A DNA stretch of 64,000 nt from Streptomyces roseolus (lineage in GTDB: Bacteria > Actinomycetota > Actinomycetes > Streptomycetales > Streptomycetaceae), in the NCBI RefSeq assembly GCF_014649855.1, contig NZ_BMTV01000009.1, forward strand, positions 62,001 to 126,000, given 5' to 3'. The notes under the pieces were generated by a model. It worked only from the letters and a program-made list of their open reading frames with translations. It did not search any database and was not told the origin of the DNA. Of the stretch, positions 18,294 through 25,270 are shown in pieces (within the stretch, counting starts at the first letter, position 1; the number at the start of each line of letters is the position of its first letter). The translations under genes and the position numbers were made by a program.

Positions 18294-18533
18294 TCAGGAG
18301 CGGACCCAGAGGACGATGACGTCCGGGCGGGTGGAGGTGAAGGGCTCGCAGAAGAAGATCGGGCCCCAGATCGCGTACCCGGCCCGGCCGGCGGCCTGGC
18401 ACTCGGCGTACGAGGAGTGGTGGCTGCGCGGGGAGAAGCCGGGGCCCGCGGCCTCGGCCGAGCCGGCCGTGCCGAGGGCGAGGGCTCCGGCGGTGGCCGC
18501 GGTGGCGAGTGCGGCTGCGACGCGACGGTACAT
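18294..18533 (-). CDS. Small secreted protein of unknown function
   Basis: A 79-residue protein with a clear signal peptide: MYRR, then a hydrophobic core of Ala/Thr/Leu, then likely cleavage after SAEA (about residue 28). The mature part is about 51 residues and contains two cysteines, in SSYAECQAAG and GPIFFCEPFTS, plus several aromatics and a C-terminal VDIVLWV-like strand (DVIVLWVRS). The two cysteines probably form a disulfide. A strong AGGAGG site lies 7 bases before the ATG, so translation is real. I do not recognise a named family; similar short secreted proteins with this kind of core occur widely in Streptomyces. Confidence 0.75.
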   Translation of the reverse strand: MYRRVAAALATAATAGALALGTAGSAEAAGPGFSPRSHHSSYAECQAAGRAGYAIWGPIFFCEPFTSTRPDVIVLWVRS

Positions 18534-18718
18534 GGCATGTCCTCCTGAAATGAACGATGCGATGTGGTGCGTGGGGATCCGGTGCGGTTCCCGACGGCTG
18601 CGCAGCCGGGACGAAACGTATCGGCGCGCCCCCTGCCGGGCAATAGGTCTAGGCCAATCCCGGCACGGATGGCCGGGAACTCCGGGAACGGCCGGTTCTC
18701 GCCGTCGTGGCCCGGTGG

Positions 18719-19636
18719 TCAGTGCCGCAGCCAGTGCGGATCCGGGACCACCGTGAGGAGGGCGGAGAGGGCCACGACCACGGCGAGGACGGCGAGCTCC
18801 ACGCGGGCCGGAGGGGCCGCGTCGGCGCCGGAGCGCAGCCGGGAGCGGGCCGCCAGGGCCAGCAGGCTGGCGCCGCCGAAGAGGGCGAGCTTCACCAGCA
18901 GGACCCTGCCGTACGCGGTGGCGAACACCATCTCCAGGGGGAGGCGCCGCAGGGTGGAGACGGTGCCGGTGACGGCCAGGGCCGCGTAGACGCAGGCCGC
19001 CATCCGGGCGTACCGCAGGAGCACCGCCCGGCCGCCCCCGCCGCGCGGCCGCAGGACCCGCAGGACGTACAGCAGGGTGCCGGTCCAGAGCGAGGCGGCG
19101 GTCAGGTGGACGACGGTGAGCGCGGTGCCGACGCCGAAGCCGGCGGTCTCGGGGTGGGCGCGCAGCGCCTCGGCGGCGATCGCGGCGGCGAGCGGGAGGG
19201 CGGCGAGGCCGGGGCGCCGGGAGGCGGCGCAGACGGCGGCGAGGAGGCAGGCGTTGGCGGTGACGAGCAGCAGCCGGCCCTCGCGGAGCCCGTAGACGAC
19301 GGGGAGGCTGAGGCCGCTGACGGCGGCGAGGAGCAGCAGGAGGCCGGCGGCGGCGCCCGCGGCGAGGAGGGCGCCGGGGACGGCGAGGGAGCGCGGCAGG
19401 GGCCCCCGGCCGGCGATCCGGCGGCCGGCGAGTTCGCCGACGGCGACGGCGAGGCCGGTCAGGAGGAGGAGCCGGAGCAGGGTGGTGGTTCCGGCCGCGG
19501 GTATGCGCAGTTCGCCGGTGCCCGCCCGGGCGAGGCCCGCGCCGAGGACGGCGACGGCGAGGACGCCGAGGACGGCGGCGGCGAGGGCCGCCGCGCCTCG
19601 GCGGCCGGAGGTGCCGAAGGGTCCGGGAAGCGTCAC
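18719..19636 (-). CDS. CopD-domain multi-pass membrane protein
   Basis: A 305-residue polytopic protein with about eight hydrophobic segments. The second half matches the copper-resistance D domain: TVVHLTAASLWTGTLLYV with a membrane-embedded His, then TAYGRVLLVKLALFGGASLLALAARSR, whose YGRxLLxKL pattern is the most conserved CopD element. It ends VPDPHWLRH. CopD proteins are proposed to move copper across the inner membrane, often with CopC, but no CopC domain is seen here. The metal function is therefore inference from the family. Confidence 0.78.
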   Translation of the reverse strand: MTLPGPFGTSGRRGAAALAAAVLGVLAVAVLGAGLARAGTGELRIPAAGTTTLLRLLLLTGLAVAVGELAGRRIAGRGPLPRSLAVPGALLAAGAAAGLLLLLAAVSGLSLPVVYGLREGRLLLVTANACLLAAVCAASRRPGLAALPLAAAIAAEALRAHPETAGFGVGTALTVVHLTAASLWTGTLLYVLRVLRPRGGGGRAVLLRYARMAACVYAALAVTGTVSTLRRLPLEMVFATAYGRVLLVKLALFGGASLLALAARSRLRSGADAAPPARVELAVLAVVVALSALLTVVPDPHWLRH

Positions 19637-19715
19637 CGGACGATCGTCACCGAGCCCGGGAGGGGCGGCAACTCAGGGTGGGCGCCGCCCCGTCCCGTGA
19701 CCGGTCGGGCCGGGG

Positions 19716-19931
19716 TCAGGCCTTGTTCAGGTGGGCCCAGAACTCGTCCCACGACAGCTGGCCGTCGCCGTTGTCGTCGCGCTGCTTGATGAGGGCCTCG
19801 GCCACCGTCTCGGTGACGTTGAAGTCGCCCAGCTGGGCCATGACGCTCTTGTACTCCGCGGCGGTGATGAAGCCGTCCCCGTCCACGTCGTACCGGTTGA
19901 ATGCCGTCCGTGCCGACTCGATGTCCGCCAC
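19716..19931 (-). CDS. Small EF-hand calcium-binding protein
   Basis: A 71-residue protein with two complete EF-hand loops. The first is DVDGDGFITAAE (about residues 15-26) with Asp at positions 1, 3 and 5 and Glu at 12. The second is DDNGDGQLSWDE (about residues 52-63) with the same ligand pattern. Helices flank each loop as in calmodulin-like pairs. Both loops look able to bind calcium. It resembles the small calcium-binding proteins known in Streptomyces (Cab family), proposed to buffer Ca2+ during spore germination and aerial growth; the exact member cannot be assigned. The start is GTG with a purine-rich leader. Confidence 0.88.
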   Translation of the reverse strand: MADIESARTAFNRYDVDGDGFITAAEYKSVMAQLGDFNVTETVAEALIKQRDDNGDGQLSWDEFWAHLNKA

Positions 19932-20006
19932 TGCTTCCGCCCCTTCTCGGTGCTGTTATGACGGGGGTCAGATTAGCTGGCCGTGCGGGTGTCCGATGAT
20001 GGCGGT

Positions 20007-20645
20007 ATGAGCACGGACGTGACACGGATCCTGGAGGCCGCGGCGCGCGGGGAGTTCCCGGCGACGGACGGCCGCACGACGGTGGTCCCGCAGCCGGACG
20101 AGCGGGACGCGGGGGTGCTGGCCTTCACGGCCCACTCGGTGGTCTTCGCGGACGTCGATCCGGAATGGGTGCGGGCGGAGCTGGCCGCGACCGGCGGCGA
20201 CCCGCTGGCGGCGAGCATGAACCCCGGCTTCCTGGTGCGGCTGATGGCCAGGACCGGCCGGCGGATGAACACCATCGACCTGCTGACGGTCGCGGACGCC
20301 CTGCCGGGCCCGCCGCCGGTGACGCTGCGGGAGATCGAGGACCCGGAGCACCCCCGGGTGGCGCGGGCCCTGAAGTACCGGGACGACGTACGGGTGTGGG
20401 CGGCGGACGGCGGGGTGCTGGTCCTGGGGCGCGGCGTCGCCGGGCGGACGGAGGCGGCGATCGAGGTGGACGAGGCGGCGCGGCACCTGGGTCTGGGCCG
20501 GGCGCTGGCGACGGCGGCGCGGCACCTGACGCCGGATCCCGTGGTGTGGGCGCAGCAGTCGCCGGGCAACGCGCGGAGCGTGCGGACCTTCCAGGCGGCG
20601 GGGTACCGGCCGGTGGCCTCGGAGGCGCTCCTCACCGCGTCCTAG
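20007..20645 (+). CDS. GNAT-family N-acetyltransferase-like protein
   Basis: A 212-residue protein; the ATG at 20007 (MSTDVTRILEAA) is preferred over an upstream ATG at 19983. The C-terminal half carries the acetyl-CoA-binding region AIEVDEAARHLGLGRALATAARHL (a Q/RxxGxG/A-like turn) and then QQSPGNARSVRTFQAAGYRPVASEALL, the closing strand-helix of GNAT folds. The N-terminal half (residues 1-110) is not typical and may bind the acceptor. The substrate is unknown. The gene is convergent with the RsbW-like gene across a 319-base gap. Confidence 0.78.
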   Translation: MSTDVTRILEAAARGEFPATDGRTTVVPQPDERDAGVLAFTAHSVVFADVDPEWVRAELAATGGDPLAASMNPGFLVRLMARTGRRMNTIDLLTVADALPGPPPVTLREIEDPEHPRVARALKYRDDVRVWAADGGVLVLGRGVAGRTEAAIEVDEAARHLGLGRALATAARHLTPDPVVWAQQSPGNARSVRTFQAAGYRPVASEALLTAS

Positions 20646-20777
20646 GGCACGCCCGGCCGTCCACTATGTGGATGATCGAGGGAAACAACCGATGAACCGC
20701 ATAGTCATTCATGGTTTGCAAGGTGAGTGCCGCACGTCACCAACGATTCACAGTTAAAACGTGCCTAGATGTCCACA

Positions 20778-20951
20778 TTGACAGCGATATGGGCGCTTGG
20801 CGGAGTGGCCTGCCGTCTGTCATAGTCGGTGACACGACCCCCATTGACCCGGGCAAGGTCGCCTCTGCGGCCGTGGATACACCCCCCCGTCCACGGCGCA
20901 TCACACGGAAGCCCCCACGCGACCCCACCACGGCGCACGGGGGCTTCCGTG
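20778..20951 (+). ncRNA. Candidate small RNA (promoter plus two hairpins, speculative)
   Basis: TTGACA (20778-20783) and CGGAGT (20801-20806) are separated by 17 bases. Downstream lies a stem with 8-bp arms at 20870-20877 and 20890-20897, then a 13-bp terminator-like hairpin ending at 20951. A transcript starting near 20813 would be about 140 nt. The -10 box is poor and no expression evidence exists. The large hairpin may simply terminate the opposing gene. Confidence 0.25.
20904..20951 (-). terminator. Hairpin after the RsbW-like gene
   Basis: A 13-bp perfect stem, arms 20904-20916 and 20939-20951, with a 22-base loop, sits 14 bases past the stop of the minus-strand ATPase gene. It could also end plus-strand transcripts. 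Confidence 0.65.
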
Positions 20952-20964
20952 CGTCCGGGGCCGG

Positions 20965-21474
20965 TCAGCGGTCGGTGACCCGCATCTCGAACCAGGTGGT
21001 CTTGCCGCGCGGCCCGAGGTCCGCTCCCCAGCGGTCGGAGAGCTTGTCGACGAGGAAGAGGCCCCGGCCGCTGACGTCGAGCTCGGCCACCGGCATGAGG
21101 CAGGGCAGCCCGCGCGAGGGGTCGCGCACCTCGATCCGGATCCGGCCGGGGCGGCGCTGGGCGCGCAGCACGAAGACGCGGGCACCGGTGTGCCGGACCG
21201 CGTTGCCGACGAGTTCGGAGACCAGCAGGACGGCGTGCTCGGCGAGGTTCGGGCCGAGCCCCCACTGGCGGAGCACCACGTACTGGGTCATCCGGCGGGC
21301 GATCCTCGCCGACTCCGGGAGCGACGGCAGCCGCACGTCGGTCTCCGCCGGATTGCCGTACCGGTCCATCGCCGCGAGGGCCTCTTCGTCCTCCAGGGTC
21401 GGTGTCCACCGGGCGGCGGGCACGCCGCCCTGCCGTGGTTGTTCCCTGCTCTCCAGGCCCGCCATGCCCTCCAT
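20965..21474 (-). CDS. RsbW-like ATP-binding protein (HATPase_c, anti-sigma/regulatory)
   Basis: A 169-residue protein with only the GHKL ATPase module and no phospho-acceptor histidine domain. Visible motifs are SELVGNAVRHTG (N-box), VRDPSRGLP (G1-like), DVSGRGLFLVDKLSDRWG (G2) and GKTTWFEM at the end. Streptomyces encode many such stand-alone kinases; characterised relatives bind sigma factors or phosphorylate anti-anti-sigma proteins. No partner gene is adjacent. The start is uncertain: ATG 21474 lacks a good ribosome site and internal starts are possible up to about residue 35. Confidence 0.82.
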   Translation of the reverse strand: MEGMAGLESREQPRQGGVPAARWTPTLEDEEALAAMDRYGNPAETDVRLPSLPESARIARRMTQYVVLRQWGLGPNLAEHAVLLVSELVGNAVRHTGARVFVLRAQRRPGRIRIEVRDPSRGLPCLMPVAELDVSGRGLFLVDKLSDRWGADLGPRGKTTWFEMRVTDR

Positions 21475-21492
21475 GATGGCCGCAGGAGACGG

Positions 21493-21570
21493 CCCGCGGG
21501 GGCCGTTCCGGTGGAATGGCCCCCGCGGGACGGCGTGTCGCCGTGACGGCCCGTCGGCTGACGGGCCGTC
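21493..21570 (-). terminator. Two hairpins between the enoyl-CoA hydratase and ATPase genes
   Basis: The hairpin nearer the hydratase stop has 11-bp arms at 21545-21555 and 21560-21570 with a GGCT loop, 10 bases past the stop. A second, with 12-bp arms at 21493-21504 and 21518-21529, lies just upstream of the ATPase start. The first is a normal terminator; the second reinforces it or structures the ATPase leader. Confidence 0.7.
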
Positions 21571-21579
21571 CGGCGGAGG

Positions 21580-22347
21580 TCAGGCGAACTTCGCCTTGCC
21601 CGGGCCCTCTTCGACGAAGCTGCGCATGCCGGTCTCGCGGTCGGCGGTGGCGAACAGCGCGGAGAACCAGGTCCGTTCGAGGGCGAGGCCGGTGTCGATG
21701 TCGGCCTCCAGGCCCTGGTCGATCGCCTCCTTGGCGGCGCGCAGCGCCACCGCCGGGCCCTGGGCGAGCTTCGCGGCCCAGGCGTGCGCCTGCTCGTACA
21801 CCTCGGCGGCCGGGACGACCCGGTCGACCAGACCGAGCGTGAGGGCCTCGTCGGCCTTCACCATCCGGCCGGTGAAGATGAGGTCCTTGGCCCGGGAGGG
21901 GCCGACGAGCCGGGACAGCCGCTGGGTGCCGCCGGCGCCGGGGATCAGGCCGAGCAGGATCTCGGGCTGGCCGAGCTTGGCGTTGTCGGCGGCGATCCGG
22001 TAGTCGGCGCAGAGCGCGAGCTCGCAGCCGCCGCCGAGGGCGTAGCCGGTGATCGCGGCGACGACCGGCTTGGGGATGCGGGCGACGGCGGTGAAGGAGT
22101 CCTGGAGGGCGCGCGACCGCTCGACCATGGCCACGTGGTCCATGACCTGCATCTCCTTGATGTCCGCGCCGGCCGCGAAGACCTTCTCGCCGCCGTAGAG
22201 GACCACGGCCCGCACGTCGTCGCGGTCGGTGGCCTCCTGGGCCAGCTCGCGCAGCCGGTCCTGGGTGGCGATGTCGAGCGCGTTCATCGGCGGGCGGTCG
22301 AGGCGGATCGTGCCGACGCCGTCGGCGACTTCGAGGTTCACAGTCAT
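21580..22347 (-). CDS. Enoyl-CoA hydratase/isomerase family protein
   Basis: A 255-residue crotonase-fold enzyme, expected to hydrate trans-2-enoyl-CoA in fatty-acid breakdown. It begins MTVNLEVADGVGTIRLDRPPMNALD. It has the CoA-binding/oxyanion segment KVFAAGADIKEM, then AITGYALGGGCELALCADYRIA, then LGQPEILLGLIPGAGGTQRLSRLVG. The Glu in CELAL and the Glu in QPEILLGLIPGAGG match the two catalytic glutamates of active hydratases. The C-terminus (AALFATADRETGMRSFVEEGPGKAKF) fits short-chain hydratases. No other beta-oxidation gene is adjacent. Confidence 0.9.
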   Translation of the reverse strand: MTVNLEVADGVGTIRLDRPPMNALDIATQDRLRELAQEATDRDDVRAVVLYGGEKVFAAGADIKEMQVMDHVAMVERSRALQDSFTAVARIPKPVVAAITGYALGGGCELALCADYRIAADNAKLGQPEILLGLIPGAGGTQRLSRLVGPSRAKDLIFTGRMVKADEALTLGLVDRVVPAAEVYEQAHAWAAKLAQGPAVALRAAKEAIDQGLEADIDTGLALERTWFSALFATADRETGMRSFVEEGPGKAKFA

Positions 22348-22377
22348 GGAGGGAAGGTTAGTGGCCGTTAACGCCGG

Positions 22378-22412
22378 GGGGCCCGGTGCTGTTGCTCACA
22401 GCACCGGGCCCC
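22378..22412 (-). terminator. Terminator of the first L,D-transpeptidase gene
   Basis: A 15-bp perfect stem, arms 22378-22392 and 22398-22412, 5-base loop, 15 bases past the stop at 22428. Confidence 0.78.
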
Positions 22413-22427
22413 GTCGCGGGAGCGGGC

Positions 22428-23669
22428 CTACGCGGTCCACTCCGCCCAGCTCATGTTCCAGCCGTTCAGGCCGTTCTCCGGCTTGATCTGCTTGTCCTTG
22501 GAGTTCTTCACGACGACGACGTCACCGATGATCGAACGGTCGAAGAACCAGGCGGCCGGGGTGGAGCTGTCGCCCGCGCCCCGGGTGTCCGAGAGGCCGA
22601 CGCAGCCGTGGCTGACGTTCTGGGAGCCGAAGGTGGACTTCGGGGCCCAGTAGTTGCCGTGCACGAAGGTGCCGGAGGTGGACAGGCGCATGGCGTGCGG
22701 CACGTCCTTGATGTCGTACTCGCCGCCGAAGCCGACGGTGGCCCCGTTCATGCGGGTCACCTTGTACTTCTCGCTGATGACCATCTGGCCGTTGTAGGTG
22801 GTCGTGGACGGGGCGCCCGCGGTGATCGGGAGCGTCTTGATGATCTTCCCGTCGCGCTCGACCTTCATCGTCTTGGCGCTCGCGTCGACCGTGGAGACCT
22901 GGCGGCGGCCGATCGTGAAGGAGTACGTCTTCTTCTGCTTGCCGTAGACGCCCGGACGGCCCTCGACGCCGTCCAGGTTCAGCTCGACGGTGACCTTCGT
23001 CCCCGCCTTCCAGTACTGCTCGGGGCGGAAGTCGAGGCGGTCGTTGCCGAACCAGTGGCCCTCGATCTCGACGGCCGGCTCGGCCGTCACCTTGATGGCC
23101 TTCTCCACGGCCTCCGGGTCGGTGATGCCCCGGGTGAAGTTGATGGAGACCGGCATGCCGACGCCGACGGTCGTGTCGGCCTCCGGCGTGTAGTGGCCGA
23201 TGAAGGTGTTCTTCGGGGTCAGCGTGGTGAAGGTGGTGTCCTTCGCGGACTCCCGGCCCTCGGCGTCCTTCGCGACCGCGTGGACCTTGTACTGGGTGCC
23301 GGCCGACAGGTGGGCCAGCGGCTCCCAGCTGGAGCCGTCGGCGGAGATCTTGCCCTCGACCGCGGTGCCCTTGGAGTCGGCGACGGTCACGGTGGTCAGC
23401 TTGCCCTGCCCGGCGGTGACCTTCAGGGCCCCGCTGGTGGCGACCGCGTCGGCGCCGTCCTTCGGCAGGACCGTGACGACCGCCTGGGAGGCGGCGTTGT
23501 CGGGGGCGGCGCGCCCCGGGAGCTCGGCCTTCCCCCCGTCGGGCGCGGTCTCGGCGGGCTCCCCGCCGCCGCAGGCGGTGAGGACCACCATCAGCGCCCC
23601 CGCGGCCAGTGCTCCGAGCCGGACGCCCCGCCGCCGTGCCGGCGTCCCCGATATCGGCTGCCCGTTCAC
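22428..23669 (-). CDS. L,D-transpeptidase lipoprotein (Ig-like + YkuD), copy 1
   Basis: Makes 3-3 cross-links in peptidoglycan, or anchors proteins to it, outside the membrane. The GTG start at 23669 has GAGGGGAGAA upstream and gives a 413-residue product beginning MNGQPISGTPARRRG, then a hydrophobic stretch and the lipobox V-L-T-A-C, so it is probably lipid-anchored. Two bacterial Ig-like domains (about residues 60-270) precede the YkuD domain. The catalytic site is GTFVHGNYW then SHGCVGL with the nucleophilic Cys. A C-terminal tail after the catalytic domain ends GLNGWNMSWAEW. A paralogue lies directly upstream. Confidence 0.93.
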   Translation of the reverse strand: MNGQPISGTPARRRGVRLGALAAGALMVVLTACGGGEPAETAPDGGKAELPGRAAPDNAASQAVVTVLPKDGADAVATSGALKVTAGQGKLTTVTVADSKGTAVEGKISADGSSWEPLAHLSAGTQYKVHAVAKDAEGRESAKDTTFTTLTPKNTFIGHYTPEADTTVGVGMPVSINFTRGITDPEAVEKAIKVTAEPAVEIEGHWFGNDRLDFRPEQYWKAGTKVTVELNLDGVEGRPGVYGKQKKTYSFTIGRRQVSTVDASAKTMKVERDGKIIKTLPITAGAPSTTTYNGQMVISEKYKVTRMNGATVGFGGEYDIKDVPHAMRLSTSGTFVHGNYWAPKSTFGSQNVSHGCVGLSDTRGAGDSSTPAAWFFDRSIIGDVVVVKNSKDKQIKPENGLNGWNMSWAEWTA

Positions 23670-23841
23670 TATGGTCTTCTCCCCTCGCACGGCCCGGCCG
23701 CCGGCCGGGCCCCACCCCCTGTGCGCACGTCCCGCGCACGGCGTTAGATAATCACACCGGACGACACGAAAGTTCCACGTGAATGTCACCGTTCAGTCCC
23801 AGTTGGGACGCGTCCGGAGGCGGGCGGGGAGCGGCCCGCGT

Positions 23842-23863
23842 CCGGCCCGGGGAACGGGGCCGG
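23842..23863 (-). terminator. Weak hairpin after the second L,D-transpeptidase gene
   Basis: A 7-bp stem, CCGGCCC at 23842-23848 and GGGCCGG at 23857-23863, lies two bases past the stop codon. Short and without U-tract, so only a possible terminator. Confidence 0.4.
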
Positions 23864-23864
23864 G

Positions 23865-25082
23865 TCAGCGGAGCGCGGAGCCCTTCTTCCACTCCTCCCA
23901 GTCCATGTTCCAGCCGCCCAGGCCGTTGTCCGGAGCGACCTTCCGGTCCCGGGAGTTGACCACCTCGACGACGTCGCCGACGAGGCTCCGGTCGAAGAAC
24001 CACCCCGCCGGGGTGTCGGCGCCACCGCCCTTCACGTCCCGCAGCCCCACGCAGCCGTGGCTGACGTTGGCCGAGCCGAAGGTGGACGCGTCGGCCCAGT
24101 AGTTGCCGTGGATGAAGGTGCCCGACTCGGTGAGCCGCATGGCGTGCGGCACGTCCTTGATGTCGTACTCGCCCCCGAAGCCGACCGTGGCGCCGTTCAT
24201 CCGCGTCACGTCGTACAGCTCGGTCACCACCATCTTCCCGTTGTACGTGGTGGTCTTCGGGGCGCCCGCGGTGATCGGCAGGGTGGCGAGCAGCCGCCCG
24301 TCCCGCCGCACCTCCATGGTGTGGGCCGCGGCGTCGACCAGGGAGACCTGGGAGCGGCCGACGGTGAAGCCGACCGTCTTGCGCTGGATGCCGTAGACCC
24401 CGGGGGCGCCCTCGACGTCCCGCAGGCCGAGCTCGACCGTCACCTTCGTGCCGGCCGCCCAGTACGCGGCCGGTCGGAAGTCGAGCCGCTCCTTGCCGAA
24501 CCAGTGGCCCACGACCTCCACCGGCGGGTCGGCGGTGACCCGGATGGCCCGCTCCACCGCGGCGCGGTTCTCGACCGGCCGGTTGAAGCCGAAGGAAACG
24601 ATCATGCCGGCGCCGACCGTGGAACGGTTCTCCGGAGTGAAGTAGCCGATGAAGCGGCTCTCCGGCACCACCGTGGTGAAGGTGGTGTGCCGGGCCGAGC
24701 GGCGCCCGTGGGCGTCGAGCGCCACCGCGTCCACGCTGTACTTCGCGGCGAGCGCGAGCCGGGTGCCGTCGGCGGGCCGCCAGCGCAGCCCGTCGGCCGC
24801 GATCGCCCCGGGCACCGCGGCCCGGCGGCCGTCCGCCACCTGGATGACGCTCACCCGTTCGAGCCGCCCGCTGTCCACCCGTACCTCCAGGGGCCCGTCC
24901 GCGGGGACCGCCCGGCTGCCGTCCTCCGGGCTGACCCGGATCACGTCGCCGGGGGCCCGCGCCTTGCCCGGGAGGTCCAGGCCGAGGCCCCCTCCCCCGT
25001 CCGATCCGGTGCAGCCGGCGAGGCCCACGAGGAGCCCCGCCACCGCGAGGAATTGCCCGGCCCGTTCCCATACACGTGTCAC
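23865..25082 (-). CDS. L,D-transpeptidase lipoprotein (Ig-like + YkuD), copy 2
   Basis: A 405-residue paralogue of the neighbouring gene. The signal peptide MTRVWERAGQFLAVAGLLVG ends in the lipobox L-A-G-C (Cys at about 24). Ig-like domains follow (HTTFTTVVPESRFIGYFTPENRSTVG parallels the copy 1 segment around FIGHYTPEADTTVG). The catalytic domain has GTFIHGNYW and SHGCVGL. The C-termini of both copies share the pattern GLxGWNMxWxEW. The GTG start has GGAGGGG about 17 bases away, longer than ideal, so the true start may be a little different. It is divergent from glgX. Two adjacent copies suggest duplication with possible division of labour. Confidence 0.92.
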   Translation of the reverse strand: MTRVWERAGQFLAVAGLLVGLAGCTGSDGGGGLGLDLPGKARAPGDVIRVSPEDGSRAVPADGPLEVRVDSGRLERVSVIQVADGRRAAVPGAIAADGLRWRPADGTRLALAAKYSVDAVALDAHGRRSARHTTFTTVVPESRFIGYFTPENRSTVGAGMIVSFGFNRPVENRAAVERAIRVTADPPVEVVGHWFGKERLDFRPAAYWAAGTKVTVELGLRDVEGAPGVYGIQRKTVGFTVGRSQVSLVDAAAHTMEVRRDGRLLATLPITAGAPKTTTYNGKMVVTELYDVTRMNGATVGFGGEYDIKDVPHAMRLTESGTFIHGNYWADASTFGSANVSHGCVGLRDVKGGGADTPAGWFFDRSLVGDVVEVVNSRDRKVAPDNGLGGWNMDWEEWKKGSALR

Positions 25083-25270
25083 GCGTGGCCCAACGACGAC
25101 CCCCCTCCAGGGGAAACGTCCGGGCGGGCCATGTTGGGCGGACCCCGGCGCGGGCAGAACAGGGAGGAGGACCGGGAGTACACGAGGGTGCGGGAGGACG
25201 CGCGGGGCCGGGGCCGGGACGCCCCCGCCCCGTCACGCGGGCCCCGCCGGAGCCGCGGGAGGCCAGGGCG

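Larger units (their letters stand above)
20646..20964. other. 319-base gap of unusually low GC content
   Basis: No convincing protein gene is seen. The stretch 20655-20800 is clearly richer in A and T than its neighbours. It holds a TTGACA box at 20778, two hairpins (20870-20897 and 20904-20951) and a 21-codon frame from 20693 with no recognisable content. The hairpins are described separately as a terminator and a candidate small RNA. Confidence 0.6.

Noticed and set aside
20693-20758. 21-codon open frame starting with ATG and a GAGGG upstream
   Set aside because: Short, with no recognisable motif and codon use unlike neighbouring genes.
20790-20870. tRNA-like opening (GCTTGGCGGAGTGGCC) resembling a Leu/Ser tRNA start
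   Set aside because: No acceptor-stem partner, anticodon arm or T-arm follows at the right spacing.
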